From Methylophilus rhizosphaerae (GTDB lineage Bacteria > Pseudomonadota > Gammaproteobacteria > Burkholderiales > Methylophilaceae), in contig NZ_FNFX01000001.1 in the NCBI RefSeq assembly GCF_900100975.1, positions 189,820 to 253,819 on the forward strand: a stretch of DNA of 64,000 nt. Reading direction: 5' to 3'. This document shows, piece after piece, positions 54,271 to 61,877 of this stretch; positions within the stretch are counted from its first letter, which is position 1, and the number at the start of each line of letters is the position of its first letter. Both the position numbers and the translations under genes were made by a program. The notes below the pieces were generated by a model. That model was not told where the DNA came from and did not search any database. It saw only the letters and a list, made by a program, of their open reading frames with translations.

Positions 54271-54294
54271 TCCACAGGGACAAGTCCCTGTGGA
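54271..54294 (-). terminator. Hairpin after fliC (partial terminator or mRNA-stabilising stem)
   Basis: TCCACAGGGA (54271-54280) and TCCCTGTGGA (54285-54294) are perfect complements around a 4-nt loop, 25 bp after the fliC stop. On the minus strand only three T follow, so it is not a full terminator. It would stabilise a fliC-only mRNA and reduce read-through into flaG-fliD. Confidence 0.7.
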
Positions 54295-54319
54295 TCCGAT
54301 TGAACTGGGTTAGAGAAAA

Positions 54320-55120
54320 TTATCTCAACAGTGTCAATACTTGGTTAGGCGTCTGGTTCGCTTGTGCCAGCATCGCTGTACCTGCTTGTTGCAGAATTTG
54401 TGCACGTGTCATGTTGGCAGTTTCTGCGGCAAAGTCAGCATCCATGATACGGGACTTGGCAGCAGACATGTTTTCAGATGAAATCTGCAGGCTGCTGATC
54501 ACAGACTCGAAACGGTTCTGGTAAGCACCCAGCTGCGCACGGCTGGTGTTCACAGCTTTCAACGCTTCATCAATCGCAGACAGTGCAGCTGAAGCAGCTG
54601 AAGCTGAAGCAATCCCGCCTGAGATGGTACCTGCAGCCGCAACAGAGCTTACGTCGATGGTATCAGCGGCATCGGCACCTACCTGGAATGATGTGGTAGA
54701 GGAACCAAATGTCGCAGAACCGTTAAACTTGGTCGCAGTGCTCAAACGTGTCAATTCCTGGTTCAACTGGCTGAATTCTGCATCCAGGTTGGCACGGTCA
54801 CCGCTACCATAGGAGCCGTTGGCAGCCTGAACAGCCAGTTCACGCATACGTTGTAAGGCATCAGTACCTTTAGCCAAACCACCTTCAGCTGTTTGCAGGA
54901 AAGAAATCGCGTCATTGGAGTTGCGGATCGCTACGCCCATACCGCGAATCTGTGAATCCAGGCTGGTAGCAATCGCCAGGCCTGCAGCGTCATCCTTGGA
55001 GTTGTTGATACGCAGACCAGAGGACAAGCGTTGAATAGAGGTATTCAGGCTTGACTGTGAAGTAGTCAGGTTACGTTGTGCATTTAAAGATGCAATGTTG
55101 GTGTTAATTACTGCAGCCAT
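54320..55120 (-). CDS. fliC: Flagellin FliC (short form)
   Basis: The 266-residue filament subunit has conserved D0/D1 halves: AAVINTNIASLNAQRNLTTSQSSLNTSIQRLSSGLRINNSKDDAAGLAIA at the start and SRIMDADFAAETANMTRAQILQQAGTAMLAQANQTPNQVLTLLR at the end. The surface-exposed D2/D3 domains are nearly absent: only about 45 residues, rich in Ala, Ser and Thr, join the two halves. Ser/Thr there are candidate O-glycosylation sites. A sigma-28-type promoter lies about 120 bp upstream and gives an untranslated leader of about 113 nt. Phosphonate genes are divergent on the other side. Confidence 0.97.
   Translation of the reverse strand: MAAVINTNIASLNAQRNLTTSQSSLNTSIQRLSSGLRINNSKDDAAGLAIATSLDSQIRGMGVAIRNSNDAISFLQTAEGGLAKGTDALQRMRELAVQAANGSYGSGDRANLDAEFSQLNQELTRLSTATKFNGSATFGSSTTSFQVGADAADTIDVSSVAAAGTISGGIASASAASAALSAIDEALKAVNTSRAQLGAYQNRFESVISSLQISSENMSAAKSRIMDADFAAETANMTRAQILQQAGTAMLAQANQTPNQVLTLLR
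54587..54610. repeat. Short in-frame tandem repeat within fliC
   Basis: Two perfect copies of the 9-mer AGCTGAAGC (54587-54595 and 54596-54604) plus a 6-bp partial copy (54605-54610). On the coding strand they give an Ala/Ser run (ASASAASAAL) at the junction of the two D1 halves, where other flagellins carry D2/D3. Unit changes would keep the frame in multiples of three. Confidence 0.75.
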
Positions 55121-55616
55121 GTTATGTCTCCTTTAGAGTCGTATATCCAGTTAAGTGTCAAATCGTCGTATTACTGTTACCTCAACGCTGATTCGCTTGC
55201 TACTTACCAAATTTTGCTAATTCATCGTTGTTGTTTGTGTTATCGACCAGTCCGGAAATTTCTTTAATACTGTATGTAGAATTTCTTTTCCATCGGTCGA
55301 ACACTTGTTTCTGTTAACGACTGCTCTGCGGAGTTCTTTAATCCTTTTATCAATATTCGTTCATCATTCAACCCGATCTATTTTATATAAAGTAGCCTGG
55401 GCTTCATTGCCAGAGATAACTGTCAATTACCTTTTAATTCCGGTGACACGCCCCATCCTGCCTAGCAAAAAATAAAGCCGCCCAATTACTCAGGATTTGG
55501 AGGCTGTTTAAGGCGCTTTTCTGCCAATCACTTCACTCCCTTTCACACCATAATTCTGATAAATGTGCGCTGGTCTTGAAGGCTGGTGTCAACAAGACAT
55601 ATATAAGGAGTGTGGC
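55121..55616. other. Divergent regulatory region between fliC and the phosphonate operon (496 bp, no gene)
   Basis: The left half carries the fliC ribosome site, a leader of about 113 nt and the sigma-28 promoter (55240-55266). The right half holds an imperfect hairpin (about 55476-55505) and a possible -10 CATAAT at 55549-55554 for the rightward operon, without a convincing -35. An AAGGAG ribosome site precedes the first phosphonate gene at 55605-55610. I see no open frame, tRNA or CRISPR here. Confidence 0.6.
55240..55266 (-). promoter_or_regulatory. Sigma-28 (FliA) type promoter for fliC
   Basis: On the minus strand TAAAGAAA, an 11-bp spacer, then GTCGATAA. Against TAAAGTTT-N11-GCCGATAA this is 6 of 8 and 7 of 8 with exact spacing. 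Predicted transcription start is near 55233, 113 nt before the fliC ATG. Confidence 0.82.
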
Positions 55617-56015
55617 ATGGCATCAGTGTATGTAGGAATGACAGTGGATATTCTGCATCATGGGCATATCAATATTATTGAGCAGGCCAGGAAATATGGC
55701 GACGTAACCATTGGCTTGTTATCCGATGCCGCTGTGTCAGATCACAAGCGTTTGCCCTACCTGACGTTTGAGCAGCGTAAACGCATTGTCGAGAATATTC
55801 GTGGTGTCGTGAATGTGGTGCCGCAGGAAGAATGGGATTACGCGCCTAACCTGCTGAAATACAAGCCCGATATCATGGTACACGGTGATGACTGGCTGGA
55901 TGGTCCGTTACTGCCTTACCGTGAGCGTGCACGTGCCGCGCTGGCCGAATATGGCGGTCACCTGATTGAGATTCCTTATACCCGTGGTGTCTCCTCCAAT
56001 GAAATGGTGGGGTAG
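55617..56015 (+). CDS. Nucleotidyltransferase, probable CTP:phosphonate cytidylyltransferase
   Basis: A 132-residue TagD/GT-like cytidylyltransferase with HHGH (H14-x-G16-H17) in VDILHHGHINIIEQARKYG, and the string KPDIMVHGDDW. The C-terminal YTRGVSSNEM corresponds to the RT-x-ISS loop. Start ATG 55617 has an AAGGAG site; the open frame to 55563 is not conserved. The next gene, PEP mutase, begins directly after its TAG. In several bacteria this domain is fused to PEP mutase and makes CMP-2-aminoethylphosphonate; here it is a separate chain. Confidence 0.82.
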   Translation: MASVYVGMTVDILHHGHINIIEQARKYGDVTIGLLSDAAVSDHKRLPYLTFEQRKRIVENIRGVVNVVPQEEWDYAPNLLKYKPDIMVHGDDWLDGPLLPYRERARAALAEYGGHLIEIPYTRGVSSNEMVG

Positions 56016-56915
56016 ATGCAGGCGTTGGGAACCACACCGGATATCCGCCGCCGCACCCTGAAAAGGTTGCTGGCGGCCAAACCTATTTCCAGGTTTATCG
56101 AAGCCCACAACCCGATTTCCGCCCTGATTGCCGAACACGTCTCCGCACAACGCAATGGCAAAACCTGCCAGTTTGACGGGTTCTGGTCCAGCTCGCTGAC
56201 GGATTCTACCGCACGCGGCAAACCGGATATTGAAGCGGTGGAGATCAATAGCCGCTTATCCAATATCAATGACATTTTCGATGTCACCACCAAACCTCTG
56301 ATTATGGATGCGGATACCGGCGGCAAGCTGGAGCACTTTGAACTCAATGTGCGCAGCATGGAACGCCTGGGTATCTCCGCCACCATTATCGAAGACAAAA
56401 TCGGCCTGAAAAAGAATTCCCTGTTTGGCAATGAAGTGCCGCAATTACAGGATGATATCGAACCCTTCTGCGAAAAAATCATGGCAGGCCGTGCGGCACG
56501 GGTCAGCGATGACTTCATGGTGATTGCGCGTATCGAAAGCCTGATCCTGGAAAAAGGCATGGAAGATGCTGTCAAGCGTGCACAGGCTTATGTCGGTGCC
56601 GGCGTGGACGGCATCATGATCCACAGCCGCCAGAAATCCCCCGATGAAGTATTCGAGTTTGCCAACATCTTCAAATCCGAATTCCCCACCACACCACTGG
56701 TGTGCGTACCGACCAGTTATAACAAGGTCACTGAAGAAGAACTGGCTGCACGTGGCTTCAACCTGGTGATTTATGCCAATCATATGATGCGTGCAGCCTA
56801 TCCGGCCATGCAGCGCACCGCCATGGAAATCCTCAAGAACGGCAGGACCGCAGAAGTCGAGTCAGAATTGATGTCGATTAACGATGTGCTGGAACTGATT
56901 CCCGGAACTAAATAA
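56016..56915 (+). CDS. pepM: Phosphoenolpyruvate mutase (phosphonopyruvate-forming)
   Basis: Rearranges PEP to 3-phosphonopyruvate, forming the C-P bond that starts nearly all natural phosphonates. The 299-residue isocitrate-lyase-fold protein has the diagnostic EDK-x5-NS motif at 126-135 (EDKIGLKKNS). It also has the Mg site region LIMDADTGG and a gating-type IARIESLILEKGMEDAVKRAQAYVGAGVDGIMIHSR. The EDK-x5-NS motif separates it from methylisocitrate and oxaloacetate lyases. It is adjacent to the cytidylyltransferase (0 bp gap) and 14 bp before ppd. Confidence 0.95.
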   Translation: MQALGTTPDIRRRTLKRLLAAKPISRFIEAHNPISALIAEHVSAQRNGKTCQFDGFWSSSLTDSTARGKPDIEAVEINSRLSNINDIFDVTTKPLIMDADTGGKLEHFELNVRSMERLGISATIIEDKIGLKKNSLFGNEVPQLQDDIEPFCEKIMAGRAARVSDDFMVIARIESLILEKGMEDAVKRAQAYVGAGVDGIMIHSRQKSPDEVFEFANIFKSEFPTTPLVCVPTSYNKVTEEELAARGFNLVIYANHMMRAAYPAMQRTAMEILKNGRTAEVESELMSINDVLELIPGTK

Positions 56916-56929
56916 TTAGGAGCGCTATC

Positions 56930-58090
56930 ATGATTGAGGCTGGTGCATTTCTGGAAGCCCTGCAAAACGAAGGCGTGCAATTTTTTACCGGCGTGCCTGA
57001 TTCATTATTGAAAGAGCTGTGCGCCTGTTTTTCTGACCGGCTGTCTGAATCACATCATGTGATTGCGGCCAATGAAGGCGGCGCCACCGGCCTGGCCATG
57101 GGCCATTACCTGGCGACTGGCACGCCGGCGGTGGTGTATATGCAGAATTCCGGCCTGGGCAATGTGGTGAATCCAATTGCATCGCTGGCCGATCCGCAGA
57201 TTTATGGTATTCCCATGTTACTGGTGATTGGCTGGCGCGGTGAGACTCAATCAGATGGCAAACAGATCCACGACGAACCGCAACACGTCAAGCAAGGCCA
57301 AATCACGCTGGAACAACTGGATCTGCTTGGTATTCCGTTTGAAATTTTCCAGACCGATATCAACTGTGTCGTGACACAAATCCCCCGTTTGCTGGCAATT
57401 GCCAAACGCAGGTCGGGGCCGGTTGCCCTGGTGATACGCAAGCAGAGCTTTGCACCATACAAGGCGAAAACAAGCAGAAAATCAGCCCCGGCAAATGACA
57501 CTTTGCCCAGCCGGGAAGACATGCTGACCAATATCGTGCGCCTGCTTACAGATGAGGTGGCAGTCGTTGCGACCACTGGCATGGCTTCGCGTGAACTGTT
57601 TGAATTCCGGCATGCACAGAACAGTGGTCATGCCAGGGATTTTCTCACCGTCGGCGGTATGGGCCATGCCTCACAGATTGCCTGCGGCATCGCACTGGCA
57701 CAACCGGACAGGCAGGTAGTCTGCCTGGATGGCGACGGCGCCCTGCTTATGCACATGGGCAGCCTGACCCTGAATGCGCAACAGCGTAACCTGGTGCATA
57801 TCGTGTTTAACAACGGCGCGCATGATTCCGTTGGCGGCCAGCCAACCGTGGCTGCCCAATTGAACCTGTCCGATATTGCCAAAGCGGCCGGTTACCAATG
57901 GGTGATCCGCGTAAGTTCAGGCAGCCAGCTCAGCGAAGCCTTGCACTATGCGCTGAGCCTGGGCCAAAGCTGCTTTATCGAAGTACTGTGCCGCAAAGGT
58001 GCGCGTGCCGATCTTGGCCGCCCTACCCGCACGCCGGCACAAAACAAACAGGACTTCATGCAGTTCCTGGAAGAGGTTGAGTATGCCTGA
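56930..58090 (+). CDS. ppd: Phosphonopyruvate decarboxylase
   Basis: TPP-dependent enzyme turning phosphonopyruvate into phosphonoacetaldehyde, which pulls the unfavourable PEP mutase reaction forward. The 386-residue protein has the start FLEALQNEGVQFFTGVPDSLLKELC. The Glu-containing IAANEGGATGLAMGHYLATGTPAVVYMQNSGLGN follows, and the TPP/Mg motif is GDGALLMHMGSLTLNAQQRNLVHIVFNNGAHDSVGGQPT. An AGGAGC ribosome site precedes the ATG. The end overlaps the aminotransferase gene by 8 bp. Confidence 0.95.
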   Translation: MIEAGAFLEALQNEGVQFFTGVPDSLLKELCACFSDRLSESHHVIAANEGGATGLAMGHYLATGTPAVVYMQNSGLGNVVNPIASLADPQIYGIPMLLVIGWRGETQSDGKQIHDEPQHVKQGQITLEQLDLLGIPFEIFQTDINCVVTQIPRLLAIAKRRSGPVALVIRKQSFAPYKAKTSRKSAPANDTLPSREDMLTNIVRLLTDEVAVVATTGMASRELFEFRHAQNSGHARDFLTVGGMGHASQIACGIALAQPDRQVVCLDGDGALLMHMGSLTLNAQQRNLVHIVFNNGAHDSVGGQPTVAAQLNLSDIAKAAGYQWVIRVSSGSQLSEALHYALSLGQSCFIEVLCRKGARADLGRPTRTPAQNKQDFMQFLEEVEYA

Positions 58091-59075
58091 TCAGTCGCCC
58101 ACCCTGCTTGCACACATCACGCAACAGAATAGCGTCAAAGCCTTATTCACAGCTGGTCCTGCCAGCCTGCTGGAAGAAAACCTGCGTGGTCTGCGCCCCT
58201 GTTTTGGCCGTGGCGATGAAGATTACCAGCAGGTGGAACAGGCTGTGCTGGATGCCCTGAAACAGATGAGCGGCCATGCACAGATTGCACGCCTGCAAGG
58301 ATCTGCCAGCCTGGCGCTGGAAATTGCCTCGCTCAACTTTTTGTTTGGCAAAGTGCTGGTCATAGACAGCGGGTATTACGCACAACGCCTGGTGAGTTTT
58401 GCCGAAGCGGCACAGCGCCTGGGCCATGTCGGCTCAGTGATTGTCGCCAACTGGCAAGACCTTGCCAATATTGAAGGCAAGTTTGACTGGATTGTCGCCT
58501 GCTATACCGAAACCAGCATAGGCTTGAAACTGCCTATTCATGAATTACGCGCACTGGCTGATCGTGCTGGCGCACAGTTATTTCTGGATGCCACCGCTTC
58601 AATTGGCCTGGAATCAGCCCACGAACAGGCCGATGTGATTGCCTATAGTTCCTGCAAGGGACTGTTTGGCCTGACCGGCGCCGCCTTTATTGCCTTTAAC
58701 CAGTTACCGACACAAACCGTGGATGGTTTTTATCTGGACCTGCATACGCACCTGGAACGGCGCATGACCGGCCCTTACCATGCAATTGCTTCCTTATATG
58801 AAGTATTACCGCAGCATCACGATTTACGTGAAGCGGTGTTTACCAATAAAGCAATGATGCTGCAAAAATTTTCCGGCTTTGATACCCATCCAGCCAGCCA
58901 CCAGCCAGCGCTATGCACCTGGGTAGATGCCAGGATTGGTTCACATGACCCGCGTGCCGTGTTGTACGCACCGCGTGGTATCAGCCGTGGCAGTGTGGTT
59001 TGCCACCTGGGTGAAGCGCATTTGGGTAAAGCTGCGCGTGGCGAAATTTTAAACATGCTGGAGGTATTGGCATGA
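58083..59075 (+). CDS. 2-aminoethylphosphonate-type aminotransferase (PhnW-like, class V PLP)
   Basis: The 330-residue fold-type I PLP enzyme has the substrate loop ALFTAGPAS, GSASLALEIASLNFLFG, the Asp strand LFLDATASIGLE and the Schiff-base lysine K192 in SSCKGLFG. In this setting it should transaminate phosphonoacetaldehyde to 2-aminoethylphosphonate. It is a biosynthetic relative of PhnW, a little shorter. ATG 58083 overlaps ppd by 8 bp; the last bases overlap the next gene as ATGA. A related serine- or cysteine-type class V activity cannot be excluded. Confidence 0.83.
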   Translation: MPDQSPTLLAHITQQNSVKALFTAGPASLLEENLRGLRPCFGRGDEDYQQVEQAVLDALKQMSGHAQIARLQGSASLALEIASLNFLFGKVLVIDSGYYAQRLVSFAEAAQRLGHVGSVIVANWQDLANIEGKFDWIVACYTETSIGLKLPIHELRALADRAGAQLFLDATASIGLESAHEQADVIAYSSCKGLFGLTGAAFIAFNQLPTQTVDGFYLDLHTHLERRMTGPYHAIASLYEVLPQHHDLREAVFTNKAMMLQKFSGFDTHPASHQPALCTWVDARIGSHDPRAVLYAPRGISRGSVVCHLGEAHLGKAARGEILNMLEVLA

Positions 59076-59482
59076 GTACACAAAAACGCATCATGGTGGA
59101 TATGTCAGCCACGCTGATCCATCACGGCCATGTCCGCCTGTTAAAAGCGGCCAGACAACTAGGTCGAGTCATTGTGGCACTAACGACCGACGAAGAAATC
59201 CGCAGCAAAAAAGGCTATGAGCCTGAGCTGGATTATGCCGCCCGTACCGAAGTATTGTTAGCCATGCGCGACGTCGATGAAGTGGTGCCTAGCCCATGGC
59301 TGCTTGATGAAGCCTTTTTACAACAGCACCAGATTGATCTACTCGTCCACGGCCACGATAACAGCAACCCGGTTGCGGCTGAAAAATTACATATCCTGCC
59401 TCGCACAGAGGGCATCAGCAGCACGCAATTGCGTGCCCGTGTCCTGAAAGCCGTCAGCCAAAAAATGGAGGCGAACACATGA
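59072..59482 (+). CDS. Second TagD-like cytidylyltransferase
   Basis: The 136-residue nucleotidyltransferase has H17-x-G19-H20 in TLIHHGHVRLLKAARQLG and the C-terminal loop RTEGISSTQLRARV, the TagD/GCT-type CTP-binding signature. It differs clearly from the cytidylyltransferase at 55617, so the locus has two. One may load aminoethylphosphonate and the other a later, for example methylated, product, or a polyol phosphate. ATGA overlaps with both neighbours suggest tight co-translation. Confidence 0.85.
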   Translation: MSTQKRIMVDMSATLIHHGHVRLLKAARQLGRVIVALTTDEEIRSKKGYEPELDYAARTEVLLAMRDVDEVVPSPWLLDEAFLQQHQIDLLVHGHDNSNPVAAEKLHILPRTEGISSTQLRARVLKAVSQKMEANT

Positions 59483-60177
59483 GCAATTTATGGCAACAAA
59501 TCTGGGAAAAACGCACCCTGCAACCTCAGCACGCGATCACGCTGGACACATTGATCTCGCTGGATGGTTTTGATAGTGGTGCCGGCAAAATCAACCCTGC
59601 CGACTGGCAGGAGTACACCCGCCGCATCAGCGAAAAACTGGGATTAAAACCAGGTGACTCGGTATTTGAAGTCGGCTGCGGCGCTGGCGCTTTCCTGTTT
59701 GCACTACGCCAGCAATTTGCGCTTGAGGTCGGCGGCCTCGATTACACAGCCGGCCTGATTGAAGCAGCACAGCAAGCCATGCCGGACGGCGATTTCCATG
59801 TGCAGGCTGCGCAATCATTAGAAACTGAACCTGCTTATGATTTTGTGATTGCCAACAGTGTCTTCCATTATTTCGATGAAGTCATGGCGGCGCAGGTGCT
59901 GCAGGCCATGTGGAAAAAATCCCGGCATGGTATCGCCATCCTGGATATACCAAATGCTGCCACACGTGACGCCTGCGAACTTGCGCGCAGAGAGGCATTG
60001 ACGCAAGCCGAATATGAAGAGAAATATAAAGGCCTGCACCACACTTATTTCACTCCTGAATGGTTTACCCGGCAACTGCCTGAGCGCTCGCATCAAGTGT
60101 TCCAGAGTTGCGTGCCTAATTATGCACAAAGTGAGTTCCGCTTCAGTGTGATTTTTTCCAAACATTTGCATGGATAA
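59479..60177 (+). CDS. Class I SAM-dependent methyltransferase of the phosphonate locus
   Basis: The 232-residue protein has the SAM motif VFEVGCGAGAFL (E64-V65-G66-C67-G68) and the string FVIANSVFHYFDEVMAAQVLQAMW. It is coupled by ATGA to the second cytidylyltransferase and lies 3 to 9 bp before the phosphotransferase-like gene. The likely substrate is the amino group of aminoethylphosphonate or its CMP ester, giving an N-methylated form. That is inference from position; O-methylation of a sugar is the alternative. Confidence 0.8.
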   Translation: MSNLWQQIWEKRTLQPQHAITLDTLISLDGFDSGAGKINPADWQEYTRRISEKLGLKPGDSVFEVGCGAGAFLFALRQQFALEVGGLDYTAGLIEAAQQAMPDGDFHVQAAQSLETEPAYDFVIANSVFHYFDEVMAAQVLQAMWKKSRHGIAILDIPNAATRDACELARREALTQAEYEEKYKGLHHTYFTPEWFTRQLPERSHQVFQSCVPNYAQSEFRFSVIFSKHLHG

Positions 60178-60186
60178 CGCGTGATC

Positions 60187-61578
60187 ATGACTACTTCCGC
60201 TATCAATACTTTGCCTGCCATCACTTTCTTCTACACCGACAATTGCGAGCGCCAGGCACTGGCACCTATCGCAGACGAAGCGGCAAGCAGAGGCATCCCT
60301 ATTCAATGGAGCACGGATTCCAGGCAGTATGCCGAGATCGGCGTTTACTGCGAGCACGCGTGCAAGCCGAATGCCGGCTTTTCAATGATATTGCTGCACG
60401 ACCTGGCACAGCGCCATGATATCTGGCCGCACTTCTGGCACCATGAGCCCTGGCAGGCGTTTGACATGGGGATTGTGCCCGGCCCGGCCTGGGTAGACCG
60501 CTGGCAAACCCAGGCAGTCTATGCCCAGGCGCGTCCTAAATTAGGTTTATTTGACCTTGGATGGCCCAAGGCTGACCTGGTTTACCGTAATCAGAACGAA
60601 TTCAAACAGCAGGCACAGGCTTTGCGTGAGAAGCTGGGCCTGAAGCATGAGCGTTCAGTGCTGTATGCACCTTCCTGGGAAAACCACGGCAAGCAGGATG
60701 ATTTTGTTCAGGCACTGAAAGACCTGCCCGTGAACCTGTTGCTGAAGCAGGCGCCATGGTCAGAAAAATACCGCTGGGTACTCAACAATATTGATGAGAT
60801 GGATGCCTTGCATAGAGGCTGCGCTGACAACGTGTATGTGATTGACCGCGAAATCAGCATCATGTACTGCCTGGGCTTGGCCGATGTGATGGTGTCTGAC
60901 GAGTCCAGCGTGCTGACAGAAGCCTTGTTGCTGGATGTGCCTGGCGTGGCCGTGATTGACTGGGTCATTCCTGACACCAATCCGCCAAGACCTGCGTGCG
61001 TACCTTATGACTATGTCACTAAAACCACACGCGCCAACTTGCGCGACACCGTATTGAACGTGCTGGAAAACCCGCAGCAATACCAGGCTGAGATTGACGA
61101 AAACAAACAGCAGCAATTCGCCTACCTGGGTGAAAGTGCCAGGCGTATTGTTGATAATATGGTCGCCGCTTTGCAAGGCCAACCGCTACCTACACCGCCA
61201 CTCACTGCACAGGTGGAAATTGACCGTACGACTTACCTGCATGCGGAGAAACTTGCAGCTGAAGGCGATATGAAATTGTCGACACAAATTATGCTGGAGC
61301 TCATCAAGAAAGACAGCACTTGCTGGGAGCCATACAATGACCTGGGTACAGTGCTGGTAGGCCAAGGCCAATACGAGGATGCCGAATTACTGCTTGAAAA
61401 AGCAGTACATCTGGCGCAAGACAATCCGTCAATTCCTTTAAGCAACCTGACCGAGGTCTATTGCCTGCAGGAGAAAGCAGATAAAGCGCTGCAGACATTG
61501 GTCAAATTAAGCAAGCATGCGCCTAATGCAGCGGCTTCTATTCCACATATCCGCAAATGCATGGAAACGATGTTTTAG
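60187..61578 (+). CDS. TagB/TagF-like CDP-alcohol (phosphono)phosphotransferase with C-terminal TPR
   Basis: A 463-residue protein. Residues about 120-340 match the CDP-glycerol glycerophosphotransferase family used in teichoic acid synthesis, with VLYAPSWENHG near 158-168 and VSDESSVLTEALLLDVPGV from 236. Residues about 350-463 are TPR-type helices (DSTCWEPYNDLGTVLVGQGQYEDAELLLEKAVHLAQ). Such enzymes move an alcohol phosphate from a CDP carrier. In this operon the natural donor would be a CMP-phosphonate, and the TPR part may recognise a protein or glycan acceptor. ATG 60187 is chosen over GTG 60181; no clear ribosome site. Confidence 0.78.
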   Translation: MTTSAINTLPAITFFYTDNCERQALAPIADEAASRGIPIQWSTDSRQYAEIGVYCEHACKPNAGFSMILLHDLAQRHDIWPHFWHHEPWQAFDMGIVPGPAWVDRWQTQAVYAQARPKLGLFDLGWPKADLVYRNQNEFKQQAQALREKLGLKHERSVLYAPSWENHGKQDDFVQALKDLPVNLLLKQAPWSEKYRWVLNNIDEMDALHRGCADNVYVIDREISIMYCLGLADVMVSDESSVLTEALLLDVPGVAVIDWVIPDTNPPRPACVPYDYVTKTTRANLRDTVLNVLENPQQYQAEIDENKQQQFAYLGESARRIVDNMVAALQGQPLPTPPLTAQVEIDRTTYLHAEKLAAEGDMKLSTQIMLELIKKDSTCWEPYNDLGTVLVGQGQYEDAELLLEKAVHLAQDNPSIPLSNLTEVYCLQEKADKALQTLVKLSKHAPNAAASIPHIRKCMETMF

Positions 61579-61877
61579 TTTTCCAAACGCTATTTGACGG
61601 GTTAGCAATCACATTCATTTAACTGCTGTGAACCTGCAGGATGATGATTCGTCATTACGGCTAATACCGGAATCCAGGCATGGTGTGATTTGAACTAATA
61701 TGAGTTTAGATTAGGAACGTTGTCTTTCGCCTCTGGGCGAAAAGGATAGTTCACCATCCTAAGAAATACTTTCATCCGCACATACCCTACTTCAATATCG
61801 GCTAGCCTCTTCAAATCTAGCCACCATAAAAAAAGCCTGCCATTTTTCAATAGCAGGCTTTGATCACAACACGTTCA
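61579..61877. other. Intergenic region between convergent genes (299 bp)
   Basis: No credible gene. It contains a small hairpin, TTTCGCC-TCT-GGGCGAAA (about 61723-61740), directly followed by a weak AGGAT/ATCCT stem. Neither has a T-run, so they are poor terminators for the rightward operon. The clear terminator of the leftward gene lies at its right end and is listed separately. Confidence 0.6.
61828..61861 (-). terminator. Rho-independent terminator of the TPR-methyltransferase gene
   Basis: AAAGCCTGC (61832-61840) pairs with GCAGGCTTT (61853-61861) around a 12-nt loop. On the minus strand the stem is followed by a run of seven T (plus-strand A at 61828-61834), so it ends the leftward transcript 17 bp after its stop codon. 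Confidence 0.85.

Noticed and set aside
55388-55419. Possible sigma-28 site (TAAAGTAG ... GCCAGAGATAA) pointing at the phosphonate operon
   Set aside because: The spacer is 13 bp instead of 11 and the -10 half matches poorly; the three real sites in the window all keep 11 bp.
61720-61765. Two small hairpins after the phosphonate operon as a terminator or small RNA
   Set aside because: Stems are short, lack a T-run and have no promoter; nothing more than a local fold can be supported.
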